A stretch of 64,000 nt of DNA from NCBI GenBank assembly GCA_002406015.1, contig DHMX01000028.1:20405-84404 (forward strand), written 5' to 3'. Below are positions 44,457 to 52,199 of the stretch, piece after piece. This DNA is from Lachnospiraceae bacterium UBA4631. GTDB lineage: Bacteria > Bacillota > Clostridia > Lachnospirales > Lachnospiraceae. Position 1 is the stretch's first letter; each line of letters opens with the position of its first letter. Under the pieces are notes generated by a model that saw only the letters and a list, made by a program, of their open reading frames with translations, was not told the origin of the DNA and searched no databases. Position numbers and translations under genes: made by a program.

Positions 44457-46190
44457 ATGGAAAAAATAACAATTTCAAGAGAACTATTAGAGCGGGTAGA
44501 AGATGATGTGGTGGTATCCAGAATTCCGGGTATGAAAAGAACTTATTTATATTTGTCTAAGAAAGATATATTGGAAATGGGTGAGTATACTATATTAGCA
44601 AATATTAGAAATGATGGATTATATACAGTGGGAGGTCAATTGCCGGAACAAACAGCAAGGGTAATGAGCGGTAATGAATTATTAAAGAACTATCATTACA
44701 GGGAGCAATTTGACCCACAACTGCAGAAAACTTCAAAGTATAAACCACCGAAAGAACATATGACACAGAGAAAATCTGTAACTCAAGAAGTACAAAAGGT
44801 ATCTAATTCTCCTGAAAAAAAGGTGGGAAAACAACAGGAATCGAATAGTATGCAACCGGTGAAGCAGGTTCAGCAATATTCAACTTCAAATAAGCCATCT
44901 ACCAGGGAGCAATCTGACTCACAACTGCATAATTCTTCTGAAAAAAGTTTGGAAGAACAACAGGAATTAAATAATATGCAACCGGCGAAGCAGGTTCAAC
45001 AATATCTAACTTCGAATCATCCATTTACCAAGGAGCAATTTCGTCAAATTCGTTTAGGGGAAAAACATAGAGTAGATGTAACTAAATATTGGGATATTCG
45101 TTTATCAGCAGAACAGATGAGGCAACTTCGGCTTATGCTGGAAGATGGCGTTGATATTCAGCGTCTTGGATATACTTCTCCGGAGATGGCTGTAGAAAAA
45201 TTAGAGGAATTAAGGCTGACCCACAAAATCGGATATGCCCCTAACTATAACTGGAAACTTATGAACGCAGGGCAGATGAGAGAAATTCGTTTGGGCATGG
45301 AAAAAGGAGTGAAAACGACAGAATATTCATGGCCGGCATACAATGCAGAACAGATGAAGCAGTTAAGATTGGGAATGCAGCAGGGCTTCGATATATCGGG
45401 ATACAAAAATCCTCATTTTACTGCCAAACAGATGTATAACTTGCGATGCTTACAGATTTGGGAAAGGATTAAGAGTCAAATACAAGCATTGTGGCAGGCT
45501 TTTAAGGAGACAGTTCTTCTTAATAACTTAAACCGGATAAATCAGCATATAAGAGAACAAATATACAGCGTACTGGATAAATCTATACAATATATGGAAA
45601 ATCCAAAAACAGTAAAAGGAATGGCTCCTGTAGATGTGCCAACGGAAACTGTAGATAATCGCATTCAGGAGACCATACAGGATATTAAGGAGCTTTTGGT
45701 ATCGCAGGAGCTTGCTGATGAAGCTATATTATCAGACGAGAAAATGTCACAGAAAATGGATGAACGTATCCGGAATGCTTTGGATGAATTAATGTCTCCG
45801 GAGAATGTTCAGAATCCGGAAAATCAAGAGGCGGTTATAAAGAAAGCTGCAGATAATTTAATGCAGGATACCGGGGCCGAAAAAGTGATGGAAGAACAGA
45901 AAGAAGCACTTACCGAAAGCAGTAAACAGGATATAACACAAAATATTAGTGATATGAGAAGTATATACCAGACATGGGTGGATATGGATATTGAGGACTT
46001 TGGCGAGGTGTCGACCAAGACACTAGCAGAACTTCAACAAAAAGGTCTTTCACTGGCTAAGGAAAATGGAGTATATAAAGTAGTGGCACCGGAGCCGGAA
46101 GTATCACAAGAAATACAGCAACAGGCAATGGAATTGATGGAACAGGCCGAGCAGAGGCAGGTTGCAAATAATATAAAACTCTGCAAGTAA
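44457..46190 (+). CDS. ICE accessory protein with ~32-residue repeats and ArdA-like C-terminal tag
   Basis: 577 residues. After an N-terminal domain (1-80) there is a Gln/Ser-rich stretch in which a roughly 45-residue block is duplicated (about 110-195). Repeats of the type AEQMRQLRLMLEDGVDIQRLGY follow (about 195-335), then helical acidic sequence. The last 25 residues, with IQQQAMELMEQAEQ, nearly repeat the ending of ArdA. The repeats recall those of the protein at 21478. Cytoplasmic by composition. Function unknown; a transferred effector is one possibility. Confidence 0.65.
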   Translation: MEKITISRELLERVEDDVVVSRIPGMKRTYLYLSKKDILEMGEYTILANIRNDGLYTVGGQLPEQTARVMSGNELLKNYHYREQFDPQLQKTSKYKPPKEHMTQRKSVTQEVQKVSNSPEKKVGKQQESNSMQPVKQVQQYSTSNKPSTREQSDSQLHNSSEKSLEEQQELNNMQPAKQVQQYLTSNHPFTKEQFRQIRLGEKHRVDVTKYWDIRLSAEQMRQLRLMLEDGVDIQRLGYTSPEMAVEKLEELRLTHKIGYAPNYNWKLMNAGQMREIRLGMEKGVKTTEYSWPAYNAEQMKQLRLGMQQGFDISGYKNPHFTAKQMYNLRCLQIWERIKSQIQALWQAFKETVLLNNLNRINQHIREQIYSVLDKSIQYMENPKTVKGMAPVDVPTETVDNRIQETIQDIKELLVSQELADEAILSDEKMSQKMDERIRNALDELMSPENVQNPENQEAVIKKAADNLMQDTGAEKVMEEQKEALTESSKQDITQNISDMRSIYQTWVDMDIEDFGEVSTKTLAELQQKGLSLAKENGVYKVVAPEPEVSQEIQQQAMELMEQAEQRQVANNIKLCK

Positions 46191-46197
46191 ATGATAG

Positions 46198-46520
46198 TGA
46201 CCCATAGGAGGAATAACCGGAACGACTTCTGATGATAACGGAGCTTCGGTTATGGCTGGGTTCGACTCCCAGCATGGGTATTTAATTTAATATAGAAAAA
46301 AGCATGAATTTCATGCTGCAGGAACAGATTGAGATAAGATAACTGCCGCTGTTAAGCACTCACAGCGTTAATAAAACAGTCTTCAGGTCGTTAATAGGGC
46401 CTGCTGGAAAGGGGTAGCGTAATTTACGAGCCGTATGCCAGTTACCTTGCAAAGATGTAGACTTGTCCGTCTAAAGGTTATAAAATGCGAATCTATTAAA
46501 CCAATGATAATGGTTAGTAA
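46198..46520 (+). ncRNA. Candidate structured RNA with tRNA-like 5' element
   Basis: No ORF covers this 420-bp gap. Bases 46200-46279 have an acceptor-like helix (ACCCAT with ATGGGT), a perfect T-arm (CTGGG-TTCGACT-CCCAG, 46256-46272) and a 7-bp helix ATAACCG/CGGTTAT. A D-arm and CCA are absent. Further hairpins follow: AGCATG/CATGCT, CGCTGT/ACAGCG, CAGG/CCTG, TAGAC/GTCTA and AACCA/TGGTT. The density suggests a functional RNA or recombination-control region. I do not match it to a named RNA family with confidence. Confidence 0.5.
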
Positions 46521-46554
46521 AAAATAGTCATATTATTTTGATGAATAACAAGCG

Positions 46555-46585
46555 GTCATAATGAACAAGCAGGCTTGCGTATAGT
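46555..46585 (+). promoter_or_regulatory. Possible sporulation (sigma-E-like) promoter before the small ORF and recombinase
   Basis: GTCATAAT (46555-46562) fits a sigma-E -35. CGTATAGT (46578-46585) fits CATACAnT at five of seven fixed positions. The ATA-to-C spacing is 17. It would link expression of the excision genes to the mother cell, where cotJC is needed. By-eye match only. Confidence 0.3.
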
Positions 46586-46610
46586 ATACAGAGGAGCAGG
46601 AGGGGTGAAA

Positions 46611-46757
46611 ATGGAAATGCGAGTACAGAATGTAAAGTGTGTAAACGTATTTAAGTCTTTGCAACCGGCAGATATAATTCAGAAATATACAAGGTGCTGG
46701 ATAGAACTAATTAATCAGTCAGAGCAAAGAAAAAACCAGGTGATACATGAAAAATAG
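46611..46757 (+). CDS. 48-residue protein ahead of the recombinase (candidate directionality factor)
   Basis: ATG 46611 is preceded by an exceptional ribosome site (AGGAGGGGTG), strong support for translation. The protein (MEMRVQNVKCVNVFKSLQ then KYTRCWIELINQSEQRK) is basic with a likely helical C-terminus. Its position directly before a large serine recombinase suits a recombination directionality factor or recombinase regulator. No family is recognised by eye; function is inferred from location. Confidence 0.55.
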   Translation: MEMRVQNVKCVNVFKSLQPADIIQKYTRCWIELINQSEQRKNQVIHEK

Positions 46758-46829
46758 TTTACAATCTAAAAAATTATATTTATAGTTATTAATTGGATAG
46801 TTTGTTTTATCTTCAAGGAGTTGATGATT

Positions 46830-48380
46830 ATGAAAGTAGCAATATACTGTAGACTTTCAGAAGAAGATAGAAATAAACAGTCAAAAACGGATGATAGTGG
46901 CAGCATACAGAACCAAAAATCAATGCTAATTCGATATGCCATGGAGCGGGATTGGGAAATCTATAACATTTATAGTGATGATGATTATACCGGCTCTGAC
47001 CGCCATCGTCCAGAATTTTGCCGCCTTTTAAAAGATGCAGAGGAACGAAGGTTTGACATTATTTTGTGTAAAACGCAGTCTCGGTTTACCAGAGAATTAG
47101 AGCTGGTTGAGAAATATATCCATGGATTATTTCCGATATGGGGTATTCGCTTTATCAGCGTGGTAGATAATGCTGATACAGAAAATAAAGGAAATAAAAA
47201 AGCCAGACAAATAAATGGATTGATAAATGAATGGTATCTGGAGGATATGTCTGAGAATATTAAAAGCGTATTAACAGACCGCAGAAAAAAAGGTTGCCAT
47301 ATCGGAGCCTTTGCACTATATGGGTATCAAAAAGACCCGGAGAAAAAAGGACATTTGATTATAGATGAAGAAGCTGCAGCAGTGGTTCGAGAGGTTTTTT
47401 CATTGTTTGCTCAAGGCTATGGGAAATCGTCCATTGCCCGGATGTTAAATGAAAGAGGGGTACCAAATCCTACAGAATATAAAAGGCAGAAAGGATTAAG
47501 GTATCAGCAGCCGGGAACTAAAAATAGTACCTTATGGAAATATTTTGCAATAGCGGACATGCTAGGAAACGAAATGTACATTGGAAATATGGTACAAGGA
47601 AAGTATGGAAGCATATCTTATAAAACCAAACAGAATAAGCCACGTCCAAAAAATGAGTGGTATCGGGTAGAAGGTACGCATGAACCAATTATTGATATGG
47701 AATTATGGAATGAGGTTCAGGAGCTTTTAAGACAGAAAGCAAAGCCTTTTATCACCGGAAATATTGGTCTTTTTGCTAGAAAAGCGAGATGTATGTATTG
47801 CGGTTACACCATGCGTTCCTGCAAAAACAGAGAACGGAGATACTTAAAATGTGCAACTAAGCATGTGGCAAAGGATGCATGCATTGGGTCTTTTATTTCG
47901 GTATCGGTATTGGAACAAGCTGTTCTTAGTGAGCTGAGGAGTCTGTCAGATACATATTTAAATAAGAATGAATTAGAAGTACAGGTTGTACTGAATCATG
48001 GCATGGAAGAAAGGCAGCAATTGCTTATGAAGGAACAGAATCGAATGCAGCAGAAATTAGAGGAATATGTCCGGGGGTTGCGTGAATTATATATGGATAA
48101 GGTAAAAGGCGTTATTACCGAAAAAGATTATGTGCAGTTGTCTAAAGATTTTACCAATCAAAGAGAACGGTTGGAACAGATGTTAGCAGATTGTGATGAG
48201 CAGCTTGCTAAAATGGAACAGCAGAAGAAGGACAGTATATCTAAGCAGCGGTTGATAGAGCAATACACTTCGCTGGAGCATCTGGACAGACCAACTGTAG
48301 AAAAGCTAATAGACTATATTCTGGTTGGTAAAAGGCAGCCTTCTGGAGAGATTCCAATAGAAATTCACTGGAATTTTTAG
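46830..48380 (+). CDS. Large serine recombinase (ICE integrase)
   Basis: 516 residues; AAGGAG at 46815-46820 favours ATG 46830 over ATG 46824. The resolvase domain begins MKVAIYCRLSEED with the catalytic Ser10 and continues SGSIQNQKSML; RFTRELELVE and the recombinase domain (GYQKDPEKKGHLIIDEEAAAVVREVFSLFAQG) follow. A zinc ribbon (CMYCGYTMRSC...RRYLKCATKHVAKDAC) and a C-terminal coiled coil come next. Full length for the TndX/TnpX group. It should cut at the GA core in cotJC. Its stop lies 23 bp from the right junction. Confidence 0.93.
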   Translation: MKVAIYCRLSEEDRNKQSKTDDSGSIQNQKSMLIRYAMERDWEIYNIYSDDDYTGSDRHRPEFCRLLKDAEERRFDIILCKTQSRFTRELELVEKYIHGLFPIWGIRFISVVDNADTENKGNKKARQINGLINEWYLEDMSENIKSVLTDRRKKGCHIGAFALYGYQKDPEKKGHLIIDEEAAAVVREVFSLFAQGYGKSSIARMLNERGVPNPTEYKRQKGLRYQQPGTKNSTLWKYFAIADMLGNEMYIGNMVQGKYGSISYKTKQNKPRPKNEWYRVEGTHEPIIDMELWNEVQELLRQKAKPFITGNIGLFARKARCMYCGYTMRSCKNRERRYLKCATKHVAKDACIGSFISVSVLEQAVLSELRSLSDTYLNKNELEVQVVLNHGMEERQQLLMKEQNRMQQKLEEYVRGLRELYMDKVKGVITEKDYVQLSKDFTNQRERLEQMLADCDEQLAKMEQQKKDSISKQRLIEQYTSLEHLDRPTVEKLIDYILVGKRQPSGEIPIEIHWNF

Positions 48381-48387
48381 TTGTCCT

Positions 48388-48420
48388 TGTAAAAACGCAC
48401 CATCCGCCGCCATATCTTCA
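48388..48420. other. Right attachment junction (ICE/cotJC)
   Basis: CotJC coding sequence ends at TC 48403-48404 (GA on the cotJC strand). The ICE side continues TGGTGCG on that strand. Joining the ICE ends gives CCA-GA-TGG, a palindrome around the core as expected for an attP of a serine recombinase. Confidence 0.8.
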
Positions 48421-48809
48421 TGCAAATCTGTGATAGGGTCGCCCTTAACCGCAAATTCACAGGCATTAAACGGAACACCGCCGGCAGCCTGCGGCCATAT
48501 ACCTAAGGTATGGTCGGTATAATATTTATCAAAGCCTGACTTTTCGATTTCGTCCATAGACAGGTTGCGGGTCAACTGGTGAACAATGGCACAAATCATT
48601 TCGCCATGCCCTAACTCCTCCGTAGCTATATCGGTAAGAACACCCGCTACGCGGGCATTTTTCATAGAATACCGCTGTGACAGATAACGCATAGCAGCAC
48701 CGGACTCGCCATCCGGACCACCGTACTGTGATATAATGTTTTGTGCAAGCTTTGCGTTGGTTTCGCGGATATTAACTGGAAATTGCAGACGCTTTTCATA
48801 AATCCACAT
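48403..48809 (-). CDS. cotJC: cotJC 5' part (spore-coat manganese catalase, N-terminal 135 codons)
   Basis: Encodes residues 1-135 of CotJC plus two bases of codon 136. Three metal ligands are visible: Glu35 (GPDGES), Glu65 and His68 (EELGH). The remaining ligands, Glu136 and His170, are on the other side of the ICE. In the integrated state translation would run 32 codons into ICE DNA and stop at 48306, giving a truncated protein without a complete di-manganese site. GGGGAGG precedes the ATG. It is the last gene of the cotJABC operon. Confidence 0.92.
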
Positions 48810-48815
48810 AAATTC

Positions 48816-49073
48816 TTATACCTCCCCTTGCCATGGCCATGGACCTTGATTCCATTTCCATTCATTTCTTGCATTTACATGATAACGATTTAAGGGCCCA
48901 TAAAGCCTCGTATAGTCCTGTACAGCTTTGGCACGATTTTCTTTGCACATATTGTAGTAGCTCAGAGCCTCGGCATTGCTTGGATGAGTGTCCAGAAAGA
49001 GCGTAACATCGTCCAACGCAAGACTGACAGCGTCGATATATCTCAGCAATTGTTTCTGATTCATATTGTTCAT
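48816..49073 (-). CDS. cotJB: Spore coat protein CotJB
   Basis: 85 residues. The CotJB pattern is clear: LLRYIDAVSLALDDVTLFLDTHPSNAEALSYYNMCKENRAKAVQDYTRLYGPL. It has a short Trp/Pro-rich end. It is produced in the mother cell with CotJA and CotJC in characterised spore formers and helps assemble the coat. Its start overlaps the cotJA stop, and cotJC begins 6 bp after its own stop. Confidence 0.92.
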   Translation of the reverse strand: MNNMNQKQLLRYIDAVSLALDDVTLFLDTHPSNAEALSYYNMCKENRAKAVQDYTRLYGPLNRYHVNARNEWKWNQGPWPWQGEV

Positions 49074-49276
49074 GCACGATTTCCTCTCTTTCCACAGAAG
49101 ATTTGATTCAAATCCATAAATATAGTTCCCTCACACAGCCCTTTTTCCGGAGGATACAGGTTCTGCCATGTCTGCCATGGAACATAGGACATACCGATTG
49201 GGAAATCGTCAAAAGCAGGATTGAATCTATCCCTGTATGTTCTGGATGTCATCTGGGGATAGCGATTTGCTTCCAT
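49070..49276 (-). CDS. cotJA: Spore coat protein CotJA
   Basis: 68 residues from ATG 49276, set by AAAGGA 8 nt upstream; the frame extends nine codons further without a site. DDFPIGMSYVPWQTWQNLYPPEKGLCEGTIFMDLNQIF is the conserved CotJA core. First gene of the cotJ operon; a sigma-E promoter could not be pinned down in the 85-bp gap to the next gene. Confidence 0.9.
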   Translation of the reverse strand: MEANRYPQMTSRTYRDRFNPAFDDFPIGMSYVPWQTWQNLYPPEKGLCEGTIFMDLNQIFCGKRGNRA

Positions 49277-49361
49277 ATTAGCATTCCTTTCTGAAGTCCG
49301 CATACGCGGTGTTATATGGATAGTTTATGTCGAAAGACAGGAAATGGTGAAAAAGGCAGCC

Positions 49362-49988
49362 CTATTGGGCTGCCGATTCAGAATAAAAGATATGTGTTTC
49401 ATCCAGAACTTCATAACGATGATGTTCCAGACGCAGTAAAATGACATTACAGTTTCGTTGAAGTCCGCCGGACCAGAACTCCGACAACGCAAGCTGCTTG
49501 ATGTGCGTCATAAGAGCCTTGTTAATAGCACCATGAGCAACAATCATAACGCGGTTGCAGGTCGGTTCTAAGGGTTCAATAACCTCTGTAAGAAAGGAAG
49601 CCGCCCGCTCACATAAATGCTCAAGTGTCTCACCCGATGGAGCCGGTTGATATAACTCCGGATGTTCAAAAAAATATCGAAATGTATCATTGGTAATGTT
49701 ACGAAGCTCTGTGATGCTTTGTCCCTCATATTCACCAAAGCACAGCTCACGTAAACGGTTATCTGTGATTATATCAACGGACTGATTGCCCCGGAACAGG
49801 CAGGCAGTTTCATATGCCCGGCTGAGCGGACTGGAATAAATGCGGTCAAACTTCGTATTGGCAAGTGCTTCACCGGATAATTGTGCCAGATGCCTGCCGG
49901 CATCGTTAAGTGGTATATCTGTGCTGCCTTGTAGACGTTTTTCTTTATTCCACTCGGTTTGTCCATGACGAACAATATATAATTCCAT
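49362..49988 (-). CDS. Histidine phosphatase (phosphoglycerate-mutase superfamily)
   Basis: 208 residues from ATG 49988 (AAAAGGAGATG site). The motif YIVRHGQTEWNKEKRLQGSTDIPLN carries the catalytic His of the branch-1 family, and RVMIVAHGAINKALMTH the second His. SSPLSRAYETA is also typical. Members include CobC-like alpha-ribazole phosphatases and broad phosphatases; no cobalamin genes are near, so the substrate is left open. Confidence 0.9.
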   Translation of the reverse strand: MELYIVRHGQTEWNKEKRLQGSTDIPLNDAGRHLAQLSGEALANTKFDRIYSSPLSRAYETACLFRGNQSVDIITDNRLRELCFGEYEGQSITELRNITNDTFRYFFEHPELYQPAPSGETLEHLCERAASFLTEVIEPLEPTCNRVMIVAHGAINKALMTHIKQLALSEFWSGGLQRNCNVILLRLEHHRYEVLDETHIFYSESAAQ

Positions 49989-50189
49989 AGCATCTCCTTT
50001 TTGTTGATACAGATTTGCAGTTCTCATGCATCCGATAGTATTATAAGTAGGGAATCCATATTTGTCAAAGCACAGGTTGTCATTTACCGGGAAAAGAAGT
50101 AAAATAAATAAGACAAACGAATAAAATAAAAAGAAAAAATAAAAAGAATAACGAAGCATACCAGAATTGGCAAAAGGCGGAGGTGCAGA

Positions 50190-50756
50190 ATGGAATTTCA
50201 GAAAATTGAAAAGGTACAGCAGGGACATTTTATCACACGTTATGATATAACCTATAAAACCGTAGACGGAAAAGAAAAGGTATATGAAATGATTAGCCGG
50301 GATAATCAGATAACAGACCATAAAGACCTGAGCCGGCATCAGACCGATGCGGTTGTACTGATTATGGAGGATGAAGAGAGAAAACATATCCTTTTGAATC
50401 GGGAATACCGGATGGCAGTCGGCGGTTTTGTATATAATTTCCCGGCAGGACTGATTGATGCAGGGGAGACTCCGACGGTAAGTGCGGCAAGGGAGCTGAA
50501 AGAGGAGACAGGACTGGAGCTTATTCAGGTATTGGATATGATACCGGACAGCTACAGTGCAGTTGGTTTCAGTAATGAAAAGAATCAGTGCGTAGTCGGA
50601 ATTGCCGGCGGTACATTTGCACCAAGTAATTCAACCTTAGAAGAGATAGAAGCAAATTGGTATACCAGAGAAGAAGTAAAAGAGCTGTTAAAAACAGAGC
50701 TGTTTGCCGCCAGAACACAGGCATATTGTTATCTTTGGTCCAGACAGCAGCAGTAA
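50190..50756 (+). CDS. Nudix hydrolase (ADP-ribose pyrophosphatase-like)
   Basis: 188 residues with a full Nudix box: GLIDAGETPTVSAARELKEETGL fits Gx5Ex7REUxEExGU. The preceding PAGL is typical of ADP-ribose/nucleoside-diphosphate-sugar hydrolases (NudF type). GGAGGTGC precedes the ATG. Divergent from the phosphatase gene. Confidence 0.88.
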   Translation: MEFQKIEKVQQGHFITRYDITYKTVDGKEKVYEMISRDNQITDHKDLSRHQTDAVVLIMEDEERKHILLNREYRMAVGGFVYNFPAGLIDAGETPTVSAARELKEETGLELIQVLDMIPDSYSAVGFSNEKNQCVVGIAGGTFAPSNSTLEEIEANWYTREEVKELLKTELFAARTQAYCYLWSRQQQ

Positions 50757-50858
50757 AAGTCAATATTTACCTATCAATATGTCATGGAACAGTCTAGCTG
50801 TATGAATCATATTCTGCTATAATCGGTAGAAACTTCTGAAAAAAGGAGAGTACGGCAG

Positions 50859-52199
50859 ATGAAGGATTTAACAAAAGGAAATATTATTCGTTTATTAATT
50901 GCATTTTCACTTCCGCTGATAATCGGAAATGTATTTCAGCAATTATATAATATAGTAGACACCAAGGTTGTCGGTGAAATTCTGGGTGAGGATGCATTGG
51001 CGGCAATGGGTGCCAGCAGTCCTATTTTTAATCTGATTATAGGTGCAATGAACGGTCTGGGAAATGGTTTTGGAATTGTGGTATCCAAATACTACGGTGC
51101 AAAGGATATGAAGCGTATGCGTCAGACCATTGCCAGCTCCATTGTATTAAGTGTTGGAATTACGGTTGTAATGACTGTGATAGCACTCTTTTTGATTCGA
51201 CCGTTGTTACAGCTTTTGAATACACCGGAAGACATTATGGGACGATGCATCGGCTATATCCGCGTCATCATTTTATTTATGGTGTTTACCACTGCCTTTA
51301 ATTTATGCTCTGCAATTCTAAGGGCTGTGGGAGATACGGTTCGCCCATTGATATTTTTAATTGTTGCAACCGTTATCAACGTAGGCTTGGATATTTTGTT
51401 TGTAGGTGTATGGAATCTGGATGTGCAGGGAGCCGCTTACGCAACGGTAATCGCACAGGCTGTTTCCTTTGTCTGCTGCTTTATTTATATCATTAAAAAA
51501 TGTCCGGAGCTGCATGTTAGTCGTAGTGACTTTGGCTGGGACTGGAGCCTGATACAGGACTTGATGGGACAAGGGCTTGCCATGGCATTTATGCTGTGTC
51601 TGGTATCCGTAGGAACCCTGATTTTACAGGGAGCAATTAATAAATTCGGCACCGGCATCATTGCGGCACATACCATCGCAAGAAAGTTAAGTGAAATTTT
51701 CATGTTGCCGTTCAGCAGTCTGGGTGTAGCAGCAGCTACCTTTACCGGACAGAACTATGGAGCCGGAAGATATGACCGGATTCGAACCGGGATTCGGGAT
51801 GCTATATTAATATCATGGATATGGTCTGTGATTGTAATTGCTGCCGTTTATCTGGCAGCACCGGTGTTAATCCGTTTGATTTCGGGAGCGACCACACCGG
51901 AGGTTATTCAGACAGCAAGATGGTATTTGCGGTTTGATACACCATTTTACTTTGTACTGGGAATTTTGATTGTATTACGCAACGCCATGCAGGGCTTGGG
52001 ACGGAAGGTTGTACCGATGGTTTCCAGCAGCATAGAGCTTGCGGGGAAGTTAATTGTGGCATGGGTATTGGCGGATCGTATGGGATACTTCGGCATTATT
52101 ATCTCGGAGCCGGCGACATGGATATTATGTACGATTCTCCTATGCATGACATTCTTTTCGGACAAACGAATCCGGAAACAGGAGATAAGGAGAGAATAA
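50859..52199 (+). CDS. MATE-family efflux transporter
   Basis: 446 residues with twelve predicted helices. It opens LTKGNIIRLLIAFSLPLIIGNVFQQLYNIVDTKVVGEILGEDALAAMGASSPI, the DinF/NorM-type MATE signature, and the second half repeats the pattern (GTGIIAAHTIARKL). An extended -10 (TGCTATAAT, -10 at 50818-50823) lies upstream. Likely Na+ or H+ driven export; substrate unknown. The next gene begins at the base after its stop. Confidence 0.92.
   Translation: MKDLTKGNIIRLLIAFSLPLIIGNVFQQLYNIVDTKVVGEILGEDALAAMGASSPIFNLIIGAMNGLGNGFGIVVSKYYGAKDMKRMRQTIASSIVLSVGITVVMTVIALFLIRPLLQLLNTPEDIMGRCIGYIRVIILFMVFTTAFNLCSAILRAVGDTVRPLIFLIVATVINVGLDILFVGVWNLDVQGAAYATVIAQAVSFVCCFIYIIKKCPELHVSRSDFGWDWSLIQDLMGQGLAMAFMLCLVSVGTLILQGAINKFGTGIIAAHTIARKLSEIFMLPFSSLGVAAATFTGQNYGAGRYDRIRTGIRDAILISWIWSVIVIAAVYLAAPVLIRLISGATTPEVIQTARWYLRFDTPFYFVLGILIVLRNAMQGLGRKVVPMVSSSIELAGKLIVAWVLADRMGYFGIIISEPATWILCTILLCMTFFSDKRIRKQEIRRE

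Larger units (their letters stand above)
18714..48404 (+). mobile_element. Integrative conjugative element of about 29.69 kb inserted in cotJC
   Basis: Limits are set by where CotJC homology stops on each side and by the shared GA dinucleotide. It contains partition genes, ArdA, an oriT candidate, relaxosome protein, relaxase, VirD4, VirB4 and VirB-like membrane proteins, SSB, a type I toxin cassette, surface adhesins, divergent regulators and a large serine recombinase beside the right end. There are no phage head, tail or terminase genes, so it is a conjugative element rather than a prophage. All essential transfer ATPases are intact. I recognise no VirB8 or dedicated VirB1-type hydrolase. 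Confidence 0.9.

Noticed and set aside
46200..46280. A true tRNA gene
   Set aside because: The T-arm and acceptor-like helix are good, but there is no D-arm with GG loop, no 7-nt anticodon loop in the central helix, and no encoded CCA. Reported as a tRNA-like element instead.
46191..46800. Group II intron remnant
   Set aside because: GAGCCGTATGCC recalls a domain V start, but the matching 3' strand and catalytic layout are absent and no maturase is nearby.
18714..48404. Prophage
   Set aside because: There is no capsid, portal, terminase, tail or lysin gene, while relaxase, VirD4 and VirB4 are complete.
18474..48809. Split cotJC as an assembly error
   Set aside because: The two halves rejoin exactly in frame at a recombinase-type dinucleotide, next to an intact serine recombinase; a misassembly would not produce this.
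49989..50387. N-terminal extension of the histidine phosphatase
   Set aside because: The open frame upstream gives a hydrophobic, unrelated sequence, whereas ATG 49988 has a strong ribosome site and starts directly at the family's first strand.
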